Below are positions 7,952 to 17,221 of a stretch of DNA of 64,000 nt, piece by piece (positions within the stretch are counted from its first letter, which is position 1; the number at the start of each line of letters is the position of its first letter). The stretch covers positions 1-64,000 of the forward strand of contig CAMCFT010000008.1 of the NCBI GenBank assembly GCA_945874225.1, in the 5' to 3' direction. Below the pieces are notes generated by a model. That model saw nothing but the letters and a program-made list of their open reading frames with translations, made no database searches and was not told where the DNA came from. This DNA comes from Flavobacterium psychrophilum. GTDB lineage: Bacteria > Bacteroidota > Bacteroidia > Flavobacteriales > Flavobacteriaceae. A program made the translations under genes and the position numbers.

Positions 7952-9034
7952 TTAATTCATATTTTGCCAACCATAACTTCCCGGAGTTGGCTGAATGTGA
8001 ACCCTGAATAAAACGTCATTCGCTCCTGGAAAACAGCAAGCACTCCCGTTTGGATAATTAGCATTTGTACCAAAAGTTCTAAAATCAACACCAGGACCTA
8101 TAAACCCCAAATGAAACATTCCTCCATTGGTAACCGTTATAGGATTATTTAACACGAATGTATGCCAAGTCCAATTTGTATAACTTGGGACAATGTAAGT
8201 TCCTTGCCCCATAAAATCAATGTCAGGGGAGCCTCCCATAGCATCCTTTAAAAAAAGCTCTACAGCTATAACTTGCCCGTCTAAAGGAGAAATAAATGAT
8301 TGATCAATAATAAAACTATCTGGACCACTTTCTGTTCCAACAAAAATTTCGTTCAAGATCGAGGCATTATCTGTAAGCATTGAATAAACCTGCAATTTAT
8401 GAGCATCGGTATTAAACTGTACCATTCCCTCGACAGGAGTAATAGCATCAACTTCGGTTTGTGTCATTGAAGGAAAAATAACGGGAAGTGCAGTGGCAAT
8501 TTCAATGGAAGACGATGGATTTGGAGTGGCGGTTCCTATGCCAATTTTTCCAGTATTCACAATATTTTTTCCATTGGCATCATTGCCCATTGTTAAAACT
8601 TGCGCCACATTTTGAGTTTCGTTTAGAACACTTTCTGATTTTTTAGCATATAGAGCATAAGGAACACTCATTAATTCGCTGGTTCCTGTAATGGTGTAAG
8701 TTGTTCCTCCTGTTAGATCAGTTTCAGTCTGAATGAAATAAGGTCCTGCTGACCAGTCAATGGCTGTAAAAGTCCCAGAAACAACTGTTCCGGTTCCTAT
8801 TGCTAAACTTACTAAACCATTAGTATTCGTCGTTGGCGTTTGGGTTTCGACATAGACCGCAGTTCCTGCTGCCGTAGTTTGCAAAATAGAGATTCGCATC
8901 CCAACCGCTTGACTGGTTACTAATGCATTGGCTGAATTTCGAATCACAGCTTGATAGCTCATTTTTTGTGGAACTTGGGCGAAAGTTGTAACCGTGATGA
9001 ACAGAGTTACGATAAGGGTAATTGTTTTTTTCAT
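7952..9034 (-). CDS. Hypothetical exported surface protein
   Basis: A 360-aa protein with a signal peptide ending at TTFAQ. Residues about 20-135 match the N-terminal domain common in Bacteroidota surface proteins: KMSYQAVIRNSANALV near the start, GPYFIQTETDLTGG in the middle and SVPYALYAKKSE at the end. The C-terminal part (about 195-360) is not familiar and carries a CC pair near the end. I see no T9SS sorting domain. It lies 5 bp downstream of the sorting-domain gene at 9040, so the two are probably co-transcribed. Function unknown; adhesion or tail-fibre-like roles are only a guess. Confidence 0.75.
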   Translation of the reverse strand: MKKTITLIVTLFITVTTFAQVPQKMSYQAVIRNSANALVTSQAVGMRISILQTTAAGTAVYVETQTPTTNTNGLVSLAIGTGTVVSGTFTAIDWSAGPYFIQTETDLTGGTTYTITGTSELMSVPYALYAKKSESVLNETQNVAQVLTMGNDANGKNIVNTGKIGIGTATPNPSSSIEIATALPVIFPSMTQTEVDAITPVEGMVQFNTDAHKLQVYSMLTDNASILNEIFVGTESGPDSFIIDQSFISPLDGQVIAVELFLKDAMGGSPDIDFMGQGTYIVPSYTNWTWHTFVLNNPITVTNGGMFHLGFIGPGVDFRTFGTNANYPNGSACCFPGANDVLFRVHIQPTPGSYGWQNMN

Positions 9035-9039
9035 TGAAA

Positions 9040-9513
9040 TTATTTTTTTATGATTTTGAACGATTTTAATTCGGTGTTGTTTTGATTTACTTTCAGGATA
9101 TAAACTCCTGATGGTAAATTTTGCATTGCAATGGGTGTTTCTGCCTGTTGTACTAAAGCGCTAGCGAAAGCTTTTCCATTAAGGTCAAAAAGCACATAAC
9201 TCAAATCCTTTAGGTCTGAATTTTTTAGGGATAACATAATTTTGTCCGTAGTTGGATTTGGATACATCATCGCAGACAAGGTTAGCGACGTTAGCTCAGG
9301 ATTACTCAGGGCAATTATTTCATAAGCCTGCTGAACTCCTTGAGCTACTGAACCGGCTGTACCGGCATTAGTAGTGAAAACTACTTGACCAACAGAATAA
9401 CTTGAACTTCCTCCCGCTCCTATGGCAATACCGCCAGCGGCAACTAGAGCATCCTGCGCTTGAATGGTGAAAACTGCAAATAATGCGAATAAAAGAGTAA
9501 TTGTTTTTTTCAT
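9040..9513 (-). CDS. Small exported protein with T9SS type A sorting domain
   Basis: A 157-aa protein with a signal peptide (LLFALFAVFTIQAQ), a short glycine- and alanine-rich middle and a C-terminal sorting domain (about 80-157) carrying MYPNPTTDKIML, SYVLFDLNGK and LPSGVYILKV, ending in KSFKIIKK. Such proteins are exported by the type IX system and anchored or released at the surface. The passenger is only about 60 residues. It is the first gene of a pair with 7952. Confidence 0.88.
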   Translation of the reverse strand: MKKTITLLFALFAVFTIQAQDALVAAGGIAIGAGGSSSYSVGQVVFTTNAGTAGSVAQGVQQAYEIIALSNPELTSLTLSAMMYPNPTTDKIMLSLKNSDLKDLSYVLFDLNGKAFASALVQQAETPIAMQNLPSGVYILKVNQNNTELKSFKIIKK

Positions 9514-9829
9514 GGTAATGCTGTATATGAAAGATTCGGCTTGTAAATGAATCCAAAAGTTAGAAATTAAATTGATTCGGTCTAAATAAACACAAGAACA
9601 ATATTAGGTAAATTATTCTTATTATCAGTCTTTTAATGCTCATAAATGAAATTTCGAGATATTAAAACCTATTCACAATATATTGAAGTTGGTATTAAGT
9701 AGTTTTTAAGTTGAAAAGCTCTCCCGTTGAGACCAAAATAAAAAAATTTAGCTTAAATTAAAATTTATTTTATTCGAGCCGTAAACGTTTGAAAATCAGT
9801 ATTATTTAATAAATAAATACTGATTTCAG

Positions 9830-9860
9830 TTGTGTTTTATTGGATATATAATTACCTTTG
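9830..9860 (+). promoter_or_regulatory. Candidate promoter of the LolA-like/ABC operon
   Basis: TTG at 9830-9832 and TACCTTTG at 9853-9860, 20 bases apart, match the Bacteroidota -33/-7 consensus. It lies about 130 bp upstream of the first gene. The rest of 9541-9992 shows nothing that I can name. Confidence 0.45.
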
Positions 9861-9992
9861 GTAGAGTGCTAATCTAGCATTTTTATCCTTAAAAAAGTTA
9901 GTTATGAAATGAGCATTACAAAAATTCGATATCAATACCGAAGATGATAAATGCGAATTCCATATTCCATTAAAATCAAATATTAACTTCGT

Positions 9993-10739
9993 ATGAAAAA
10001 GACGCTAATTCTTCTGTTTTTTCATTTACTGTTTATCCTTTCTGCTTTTGGCCAAGACGCAAAAGACATTGTGAAAAAAGCCGACGAAAAGGCAAAAGGC
10101 AAAACCTCAATTGCCAACATCACCATTCAAATCATTCGCCCCACTTGGTCACGGGAAATGACCGTAAAAAGCTGGACAAAAGGCAATTATTTGAGTATAG
10201 CATTGGTATTAACCCCGGTCAAAGAAAAAGGAGTTGTCTTTTTAAAAAGAAATAAAGAAGTCTGGAACTGGATTCCCTCCATTGAAAGGAACATCAAAAT
10301 GCCGCCATCGATGATGAGCCAAAGTTGGATGGGAACTGATTTTACCAATGATGATTTGGTCAAAGAAGCTTCCATTCTCGAAGATTACAATCATTCTTTT
10401 TTAGAAGAAGTCGTTATTGACGGAAGGGAATGCTACAAAATTCAGTTGATCCCAAAACCTAAATCAGCAGTTGTCTGGGGAAAAGTCATTATGGCGATTG
10501 ACAAAAAGGATTTTATGATGCTTCACGTGGAGTATTTTGACGAAGACAAAGTGCTTATAAACACAATGAATTGTAGCGACATCAAAATGTTTGGCGGACG
10601 ATTATTGCCTGGAAAAATGGAAATGGTTCCTGCCAACAAAAAAGGAAACAAAACTGTATTAATCTACAATTCGATTGTTTTTAACACCCCAATAGAGGAT
10701 TCGTATTTCACGACTCAAAACATCACCAGAGTAAAATGA
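9993..10739 (+). CDS. Outer membrane lipoprotein-sorting protein (LolA-like)
   Basis: A 248-aa periplasmic protein with a signal peptide ending near FILSAFGQ. The region from about 20 to 245 reads as the pfam17131-type LolA/LolB-like fold: an opening DIVKKADEKAKG, strands around the RPTWSREMTVKSW motif, and KGNKTVLIYNSI near the end. Such proteins carry a lipid or lipoprotein across the periplasm. Its stop overlaps the first permease gene by 4 bp (ATGA), and the same transcript encodes two FtsX-type permeases, an ATPase and a beta-barrel protein, so it is probably the shuttle of that system. Confidence 0.82.
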   Translation: MKKTLILLFFHLLFILSAFGQDAKDIVKKADEKAKGKTSIANITIQIIRPTWSREMTVKSWTKGNYLSIALVLTPVKEKGVVFLKRNKEVWNWIPSIERNIKMPPSMMSQSWMGTDFTNDDLVKEASILEDYNHSFLEEVVIDGRECYKIQLIPKPKSAVVWGKVIMAIDKKDFMMLHVEYFDEDKVLINTMNCSDIKMFGGRLLPGKMEMVPANKKGNKTVLIYNSIVFNTPIEDSYFTTQNITRVK

Positions 10740-11950
10740 TACTAAAACTAATCTGGAGAAACCTTTGGCGCAACAGCCGCCGAACGCTAATCACGATGGC
10801 TTCGATTGCGTTTGCTGTTTTATTTGCCATTATAATGAAGTCGTTCCAGAATGGCGTTTTCAATAATTTAATTAAAAATGTAGTTGGTTATTATTCCGGT
10901 TATATCCAAATTCACCAAAAAGGATATTGGGACGAACAAGTGCTCGACAATTGCTTTGCATTGGATAATTCCCTAATCGAAAAGCTCAAACAAAATCCCC
11001 AAATAAATGTAATCGTTCCCCGATTGGAAACTTTTGTCCTGATTTCAAAAGGGAATTCAACCAAAGGATGTATGCTCGTGGGCACAGATGCTGTCAAGGA
11101 AAATGAGTTGACCCAACTAAAAAACAAAATTATAAAAGGTACCTATTTTCAAAATAATGAAGAGGTCGTAATTCTGGCAGAAGGTTTGGCAAAAAGGATT
11201 AATGCTGCTGTTAACGACACTATTGTATTGTTCGGTCAAGGGTATCACGGGGTAATGGCTGCAGGGAAATTCAAAATAAAAGGCATTGTGCATCTGGCTT
11301 CGCCGGCAATGAATGATGCTTTCGTGTATTTGCCATTGTCAGCAACTCAATATTATTTGAGTGCCGAAAACATGCTCACTTCCTTGTCTTTGGAAATTGA
11401 CAATCCAGAAAAGATGAATGCCGTTGTCAAAACCTTAAAGACATCGATTAAAAAAAATTATGAAGTAATGCCTTGGCAGGAAATGATGCCCGAAATTGCC
11501 AATCACATCAAAGCGGATGGTTTTTCATTTTACATTTTTTCGGGAATATTGTACCTCATCATTGGTTTCGGACTTTTTGGAACCATTTTAATGATGACTG
11601 TCGAACGGAAGTATGAATTTGGGATGCTCATTGCCATTGGAATGAAAAAGACCAAATTAAAAATGATTCTATTGGGCGAAACCTTTCTGATTACGCTTCT
11701 TGGTGTTGTTTTAGGAATATTGCTCAGTATGCCGTCAGTCATTTATTTACAGGAAAAACCAATCCGATTTAGCGGCGAAATCGCCAAAGCGTACGAACAA
11801 TTTGGCTTTGAAGCCTTATTCCCGGCTGAATTTGATTTGAATATATTTTTCACCCAATCGCTGATTGTTTTATTTATGGCGCTGCTGATTGGTTTGTATC
11901 CTTTGTGGTTTGTGAGTGGTTTGAATCCTGTTAATGCAATGAAAAAATAG
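10736..11950 (+). CDS. ABC transporter permease, LolC/MacB (FtsX) type
   Basis: A 404-aa inner membrane protein. One membrane helix lies near residues 18-40, followed by a large periplasmic domain (about 45-255), then three helices near 265-290, 310-335 and 370-395. This is the FtsX/MacB-type topology used by mechanotransmitting transporters that extract lipids or lipoproteins from the outer leaflet of the inner membrane. The start ATG overlaps the previous stop. It pairs with the homologous permease at 11958, 7 bp downstream of its stop. Confidence 0.87.
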   Translation: MILKLIWRNLWRNSRRTLITMASIAFAVLFAIIMKSFQNGVFNNLIKNVVGYYSGYIQIHQKGYWDEQVLDNCFALDNSLIEKLKQNPQINVIVPRLETFVLISKGNSTKGCMLVGTDAVKENELTQLKNKIIKGTYFQNNEEVVILAEGLAKRINAAVNDTIVLFGQGYHGVMAAGKFKIKGIVHLASPAMNDAFVYLPLSATQYYLSAENMLTSLSLEIDNPEKMNAVVKTLKTSIKKNYEVMPWQEMMPEIANHIKADGFSFYIFSGILYLIIGFGLFGTILMMTVERKYEFGMLIAIGMKKTKLKMILLGETFLITLLGVVLGILLSMPSVIYLQEKPIRFSGEIAKAYEQFGFEALFPAEFDLNIFFTQSLIVLFMALLIGLYPLWFVSGLNPVNAMKK

Positions 11951-11957
11951 AAGCGAA

Positions 11958-13175
11958 ATGAAAATGTTGACCAAAATAGCGAGCAGAAACATTTGGAGGA
12001 GCAGAAAAAGAAGCCTCATTATCATCACTGCGGTCAGCATTGGATTATGGACCGGAATTTTTATGATGGCTTTTTATAACGGAATGATTGAGCAACGCAT
12101 CAATTCGGCTATCACAAGTGAATTATCCCATATTCAGTTGCATCATCCCGAGTTCAGAAAGGATTATGAAATAAAATACTATTTGCCCGAAGGAAGAAAA
12201 ACGCTCGAATCAATCACCAAAAAGCAAGAAATAAAAGCCGTGGCCGGACGAGTTATTATCAAGGGAATGATAGCATCAGCCTCGGGAAGCAGCGGAATAA
12301 CCATAAACGGAGTGATGCCTGCCGAAGAACAATTGCTAACCAACCTCAAAGGAAAAATAATAAAAGGGAGTTATTTTAATCCAAAGAATGAGAATGAAAT
12401 ACTCATAAGCGAAAAACTCCGCAAGAAATTAAAACTCAATTTAAACAAGAAAACCATTCTGACTTTTCAAGATAAAGAAGGGAACCTCGCTTCGGCGGCG
12501 TTCCGAATTTGTGCCATTTACAAAACCATAAACGGTCCTTATGACGATGCCAATGTTTTTGTAAAAGTCAACGATGTAGATTCGCTCGCCGGAATTCCCA
12601 AAGCCATAAATGAAATTGCGGTCTTGCTTCATTCGAGTACATCAGTAACAGAAATTCAAAGAAACTTGTCCCAACAATTTCCTAAAACAGAAATCAAAAA
12701 CTGGATGGAAATTTCGCCAGAACTTGGATTAACGGTTTCTGTTGGAGACCAAATGGTTTATATTTTTATGGGAATAATTCTGCTCGCCTTGGCTTTTGGC
12801 ATCGTCAACACAATGATGATGTCGGTTTTGGAAAGAACTCGTGAAATTGGGATGCTGCTCGCTTTGGGAATGAATAAGTTCAAAATTTTTATGATGATTA
12901 TTTTGGAAACATTTTTCCTTATTCTTGCCGGTTGCCCAATAGGAATTTTGCTTGCCTTTGCCTCTATTGGAATAACGCATCGAACAGGAATCAACTTTAG
13001 CCAATTTTCGGAAGTGTATTCCAGCTTTGGATACAGCTCAATTATTTATCCTACTTTAACTTGGAACCAATTTGGAAATATTGTGGTTTTGATAATCCTA
13101 ACGGCGCTCTTTTCAGCCTTATTCCCTGCAAGAAGAGCCTTGAAATTGAAACCCGCCGAATCCTTAAAAAAATAA
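11958..13175 (+). CDS. ABC transporter permease, LolE/MacB (FtsX) type
   Basis: A 405-aa paralogue of the preceding permease with the same topology: N-terminal helix, periplasmic domain, three C-terminal helices. The cytoplasmic ERTREIGMLLALGMNK segment near residue 290 is the FtsX coupling-helix signature. Having two different permeases with one ATPase resembles LolCDE. The stop lies 5 bp before the ATPase start. Confidence 0.87.
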   Translation: MKMLTKIASRNIWRSRKRSLIIITAVSIGLWTGIFMMAFYNGMIEQRINSAITSELSHIQLHHPEFRKDYEIKYYLPEGRKTLESITKKQEIKAVAGRVIIKGMIASASGSSGITINGVMPAEEQLLTNLKGKIIKGSYFNPKNENEILISEKLRKKLKLNLNKKTILTFQDKEGNLASAAFRICAIYKTINGPYDDANVFVKVNDVDSLAGIPKAINEIAVLLHSSTSVTEIQRNLSQQFPKTEIKNWMEISPELGLTVSVGDQMVYIFMGIILLALAFGIVNTMMMSVLERTREIGMLLALGMNKFKIFMMIILETFFLILAGCPIGILLAFASIGITHRTGINFSQFSEVYSSFGYSSIIYPTLTWNQFGNIVVLIILTALFSALFPARRALKLKPAESLKK

Positions 13176-13180
13176 TTGCG

Positions 13181-13894
13181 ATGAGAGAAACAGTAATTGA
13201 TGCGCACAATTTATCGAAAATATACGATGAGAAAACCATTCCAGTTTATGCGTTAAACAAGGTTCATCTGCATATTTCCCGAGGAGAATTCACAGCCATA
13301 AAAGGACCTTCCGGCTCCGGAAAAACAACTTTGCTGAATATGCTTGGCGGTTTGGATATTCCTTCCGAAGGTTTTGTTGAGATTAATGGAACCAATATTA
13401 CCGCTTTGAAAGGCAACGAATTGGTTGATTTTCGGTTGAATAACATTGGATTTGTATTCCAATCCTACAATTTAATTCCTGTGCTTACCGCCAAGGAAAA
13501 TATTGAATTCATTATGCTTTTGCAGAAAAGACCTGAAAAAGAAAGAGAACAACGGGTTTTAGAATTGCTGAAACAAATTGGAATGGAAGACAAAATCAAT
13601 AAAAGACCCAGAGAATTGTCGGGTGGGCAACAACAAAGAGTGGCCGTGGCAAGAGCATTGGCACCAAAGCCGCAGTTTATTTTGGCCGACGAGCCTACAG
13701 CAAATCTCGATTCGGTTTCGGCTGAAAATTTATTGGATATGATGCTAAAACTCAATCAGGAAGAAAATATGACTTTCGTTTTTTCGACCCACGATCAAAG
13801 AGTCATCAACCGCGCCCGAAGAGTCATTACGCTCGAAGACGGGAAAATAGTTGCTGATACTGCACCAACGACTGTCGAGCATAACCAAAAATAA
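13181..13894 (+). CDS. ABC transporter ATP-binding protein, LolD/MacB type
   Basis: A 237-aa ATPase. Walker A is GPSGSGKTT near residue 43, the signature LSGGQQQRVAVARAL near 147, and Walker B with D-loop ILADEPTANLD near 170. The LolD/MacB subfamily fits the two FtsX-type permeases upstream. I chose the ATG at 13181. An earlier in-frame start at 13061 lies inside the permease gene and adds an unrelated sequence. Confidence 0.92.
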   Translation: MRETVIDAHNLSKIYDEKTIPVYALNKVHLHISRGEFTAIKGPSGSGKTTLLNMLGGLDIPSEGFVEINGTNITALKGNELVDFRLNNIGFVFQSYNLIPVLTAKENIEFIMLLQKRPEKEREQRVLELLKQIGMEDKINKRPRELSGGQQQRVAVARALAPKPQFILADEPTANLDSVSAENLLDMMLKLNQEENMTFVFSTHDQRVINRARRVITLEDGKIVADTAPTTVEHNQK

Positions 13895-13911
13895 TGTTTT
13901 AAGAATAAATC

Positions 13912-15081
13912 GTGAACTATACTAAATACATATTCACACTATTTTTATCCTTTGTAAGTATCCTGATTGATGCTCAAACCGATGATTCAAAACCATCGTG
14001 GATTGAACTACAAGGGTATATCAAATACATTCAAAACACGACTTTTGTCCAGAAAATTGACTCCAATGCTTCGGCAAATCTTATTCATAATCGCCTGAAT
14101 TTTAAATTCAATATCGCGAACAAATTTTCGGCACGATTAGAAGTTCGCAACCGAATTTTTTATGGCGAACAAATCGAACAAACACCAAATTTTGGAGACC
14201 TCATCAACCAAGATAACGGCTTTTTTGATCTTTCGCATTTATGGGTCAACGAAGATTCCTTCGTAGCACAATCGACAATTGACAGGATTTTATTGCAATA
14301 TTCTGATGAAAAATGGGAAGTTATCATTGGAAGGCAGCGCATCAATTGGGGAATTAACAATGTCTGGAATCCAAATGACCTCTTCAATGCCTTTAATCTG
14401 TTGGAATTCGATTATGAAGAACGACCGGGAAGCGATGCTGTTAGAATCCAACATAATTTACAGCATAATGCTTCATTCGAATTGGCTTACAAAGCCAGCA
14501 AAAATAGTGAGGAACAAATTGCTGCATTACTTTACAAATGGAATAGGAAAAAGTATGATTTTCAACTTTTAAGCGGAATTTACCAAACTGATTTTGTGGT
14601 TGGCGGTGGTTGGGCAGGAAGCATCAAGGACGCTGGATTTAAAGGCGAGATGAGTTATTTTATTCCAAAACAGAAGTCTTTGGATTCATCCGAAAATTTC
14701 TGTTTGTCATTAATGGTCGACCAAACCTACAAAAACGATTGGTATCTGGCACTCACAATGCTTTACAACAGCAACCCTACTAACGATTTTATGATTGGGG
14801 AAGGAATTTATAACTTTAATGTCTCTGCCAAAATGCTGTTTCCGTTCGAGTATAATTTTCATTTTACGGCGCTGAAAACCATTTCTCCTATTTCCTCATT
14901 TAACTTCTCTTTTATTTATTCTCCGGAGAAAAATACACTAATTCTCATTCCCTCTTTTGCTTGGAATGTGGCAACAAATTTTGATTTGAATTTTATGGTG
15001 CAATCTTTTTTTGCCGATCAACTCAACTCTTATAAAAATTTAGGAACTAACATTTTTATAAGAAGTCATTGGAGTTTTTAA
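13912..15081 (+). CDS. Predicted outer membrane beta-barrel protein of the ABC operon
   Basis: A 389-aa protein that seems to start with GTG at 13912; I find no ATG in frame before the signal peptide (FLSFVSILIDAQ). The rest alternates polar and hydrophobic residues, and it ends IRSHWSF with a terminal phenylalanine, as outer membrane barrels do. The IIGRQRINWGINNVWNPND motif near residue 140 resembles DUF1302-type porin-like proteins. Position 17 bp after the ATPase suggests it is the outer membrane end of the transport route. Its last 33 codons are duplicated at 16154-16252. Confidence 0.75.
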   Translation: MNYTKYIFTLFLSFVSILIDAQTDDSKPSWIELQGYIKYIQNTTFVQKIDSNASANLIHNRLNFKFNIANKFSARLEVRNRIFYGEQIEQTPNFGDLINQDNGFFDLSHLWVNEDSFVAQSTIDRILLQYSDEKWEVIIGRQRINWGINNVWNPNDLFNAFNLLEFDYEERPGSDAVRIQHNLQHNASFELAYKASKNSEEQIAALLYKWNRKKYDFQLLSGIYQTDFVVGGGWAGSIKDAGFKGEMSYFIPKQKSLDSSENFCLSLMVDQTYKNDWYLALTMLYNSNPTNDFMIGEGIYNFNVSAKMLFPFEYNFHFTALKTISPISSFNFSFIYSPEKNTLILIPSFAWNVATNFDLNFMVQSFFADQLNSYKNLGTNIFIRSHWSF

Positions 15082-15329
15082 AGAACGATTATAAATTAGC
15101 TTACAAAATTACTTTTTATAAAACTATTACGACTAACAACTAGTTAATATTCAGTTATTTACACATAAAGATTGTAACTTTAGGGGCTTAAAATTATCTT
15201 AATCTTTTTTAGGATATAGGCTCCCAATTCCTTTTACCTACAGAAAATTTAAACTGAAAAATTGCTTAAGGAGGAATCTGAAAATCCTTTAAAAGAGTAG
15301 GAAAATTTATCAACTTAATAAAATGTATT

Positions 15330-15905
15330 ATGAAAACAAAAATTTATTTTAGTTTAGTGGCATTATTATTTGTATTTGGATGCTCAAATGATGAGGATAT
15401 TTTAATGCAAAATTCAAGCGGCAGCATTTTAAAATCTGCTTCACAAAGTGTTTCTAAAACCATTTCAGAAAATGCTTTGAAATCTGCAGCTCAAGTGTAT
15501 AAACACCAAGAAACGGCTGATTATTCAGATTCTCTCGCTGTCGTACAAAATCTTTGTAAAGCTGATTCATATTTTAGAATCATGCAAGGAATATTGCATA
15601 TTGACTTTATTACTATTTCTAATGGTAATAGATTTACGACTACTGCTCATGAAAATTTTTCAAATTTCAGATTACTTGATGAAGAAACTAACAATGAATA
15701 CATTGGAAGTTATGCTTTCAATTATACCTACTCTGGAAATTTTGTTGGTGAAATGCCATTTGTATCAAGCAGTACTATGATGATTGTATTGATTTCACCA
15801 GGAAATGGTGATACTATTAAATATCAGATCGATTATCAAACGACTGTAAATGCAAATGGAGATGTGACGGTTAAATTTTATAATGAAAGAGTCGATTGCC
15901 AATAA
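15330..15905 (+). CDS. Hypothetical lipoprotein
   Basis: A 191-aa protein with a lipobox (LLFVFGCS) at about residue 18, so it should be lipid-anchored. A serine/alanine-rich linker follows, including two KSA repeats. I recognise no domain in the remaining 150 residues. It stands alone between the barrel operon and the barrel-gene fragment, with a hairpin terminator at 15977. The spacing suggests it was inserted between the two duplicated barrel-gene ends. Function unknown. Confidence 0.7.
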   Translation: MKTKIYFSLVALLFVFGCSNDEDILMQNSSGSILKSASQSVSKTISENALKSAAQVYKHQETADYSDSLAVVQNLCKADSYFRIMQGILHIDFITISNGNRFTTTAHENFSNFRLLDEETNNEYIGSYAFNYTYSGNFVGEMPFVSSSTMMIVLISPGNGDTIKYQIDYQTTVNANGDVTVKFYNERVDCQ

Positions 15906-15976
15906 GTTTTTTCTTGACAAATCACAATTGCTTTACAATAATCAACTTACTTATTAGAACATATCAATAATAAATA

Positions 15977-16010
15977 AAAAGGAATCTCACATTTTGAGAT
16001 TCCTTTAATT
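15977..16010 (+). terminator. Rho-independent terminator after the lipoprotein gene
   Basis: AAAGGAATCTCA pairs with TGAGATTCCTTT around a 4-5 base loop, followed by an AT-rich tract rather than a pure T run. Confidence 0.6.
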
Positions 16011-16153
16011 AAATTAAAAAAAACAATTCACACAATTAATATGTTGTGCATTCAAATAATAAATAATTGTGCTTTACTATCCCACTCTGCAAATCAGGTA
16101 GTTTGACTATGTCTCCCAAATTTCTAAAAATAATATTAGAAAAATAAATTCCT

Positions 16154-16252
16154 GATTTGGATTTTATGGCACAATCTTTTTTTGCAAATCAAGCAGACTC
16201 CTACAAGAATTTAGGAACCAATACTTTTATAAGAAGTAGATGGAGTTTTTAA
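16154..16252 (+). pseudogene. Duplicated 3' end of the beta-barrel gene (33 codons)
   Basis: The frame reads DLDFMAQSFFANQADSYKN and on to IRSRWSF stop. This matches the last 33 codons of the gene at 13912-15081 (parent segment 14983-15081) with a few substitutions. No start codon, upstream domain or signal peptide exists. Homology seems to continue past the stop: (A)CTAGTTAATATTCAGTTATTTA near 15139 resembles AATTAGTTAATTAACAGTTGTTTA near 16311. It is the relic of a tandem duplication whose interior was lost. Confidence 0.85.
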
Positions 16253-16443
16253 CCCTAAAAGAGGAAATTATTATTCGAAAAAAAACAATAATTAAAACAA
16301 TTCCTATTTACAATTAGTTAATTAACAGTTGTTTAAAAAATAATATTCTTAATTTTATTGAATTATAATTCGTTAATATCCGAATCAGATTTGGCATCTA
16401 ATCGATATTACAAACAGAAAAATTAATCTTTAAATTAACTATT

Positions 16444-16995
16444 ATGGAAACGATTATCAAAAAACAAGGAATTGTAAAAGCAAAATCGAATGCTGCACAA
16501 GGTTTAAGAGATTTATTTGAAGCTGAATTGAAGGAAATGTATTGGGCAGAAAAATCAATGATTCCAGCATTGGAAAAAATGGCAAAAAATGCTTCCTCTC
16601 CAGAATTAATTCGAGCCTTAAAAAAACATTTGACCGAAACAGAAGAACACACAACACGTTTAGAAAGAACATTTGATTCCATTGGAAATAAAGCGGATGA
16701 AAAAAAATGTAAAGCCATGGAAGGATTGATAAAAGAATGTGAAATTATGATGAGTGAAACTGAATTGGGCGATGTTCGTGATGCAGGAATCATTGCCGCT
16801 GCACAAAAAATTGAACACTATGAAATAGCTACTTACGGTACATTGCATGCTTATGCGGTAACACTTGGTGAAGAAAAAGCAGAAGAATTGATAGCAATGA
16901 CACTTGCTGAAGAGAAAAAAGTAGATGTCTCATTAACTAAAATTGCGTTGTCTAACATCAATATTGATGCAGCAGATTTAGATGATGAATGGTAA
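16444..16995 (+). CDS. Ferritin-like DUF892 protein (YciE/YciF family)
   Basis: A 183-aa all-helical protein. The opening GLRDLFEAELKEMYWAEKSM and the later KIEHYEIATYGTLHAYAVTLG are DUF892 hallmarks, with E and H residues in positions suited to a di-iron ferritin-like site. The family is induced by general or osmotic stress in other bacteria; here that role is only inferred. It is a single gene with its own terminator. Confidence 0.88.
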   Translation: METIIKKQGIVKAKSNAAQGLRDLFEAELKEMYWAEKSMIPALEKMAKNASSPELIRALKKHLTETEEHTTRLERTFDSIGNKADEKKCKAMEGLIKECEIMMSETELGDVRDAGIIAAAQKIEHYEIATYGTLHAYAVTLGEEKAEELIAMTLAEEKKVDVSLTKIALSNINIDAADLDDEW

Positions 16996-17021
16996 TTTAT
17001 CACTATACGCTGTTTTAAATA

Positions 17022-17047
17022 TAGCCTGTTTTTACAGGCTTTTTTTA
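17022..17047 (+). terminator. Rho-independent terminator after the DUF892 gene
   Basis: AGCCTG/CAGGCT around TTTTTA, followed by T7. Confidence 0.75.
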
Positions 17048-17117
17048 TGAATATTCTTAAATACTCTACTGTGTTCATAAAAACATATATCTTGGAATAA
17101 AAATAAAATTCAACTTG

Positions 17118-17133
17118 TGTAACTAAAGTTACT
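17118..17133. promoter_or_regulatory. Fnr/Crp-like palindrome upstream of the rhodanese operon
   Basis: TGTAACTAAAGTTACT contains the perfect inverted repeat GTAACT/AGTTAC. It lies about 25 bp before a TAATTTTG box (17155-17162) and 104 bp before the first rhodanese gene. Crp/Fnr-family proteins bind such sites. The match in shape and the sulfur-related operon are the only evidence. Confidence 0.45.
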
Positions 17134-17221
17134 GTCAAAGCATAATCGTTGCCTTAATTTTGCCCTATAATAATTCAGAATACATTTTATAAAAAGTGTA
17201 AAATAATTCAAAATTGAAAAA

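Noticed and set aside
12729..13004. Minus-strand frames of 78 and 91 codons inside the permease gene
   Set aside because: Antisense to a membrane helix region; repeated isoleucine, lysine or histidine composition typical of shadow frames.
13061..13180. Earlier start for the ABC ATPase gene
   Set aside because: It would overlap 115 bp of the permease gene, and the ATG at 13181 gives the expected N-terminus.
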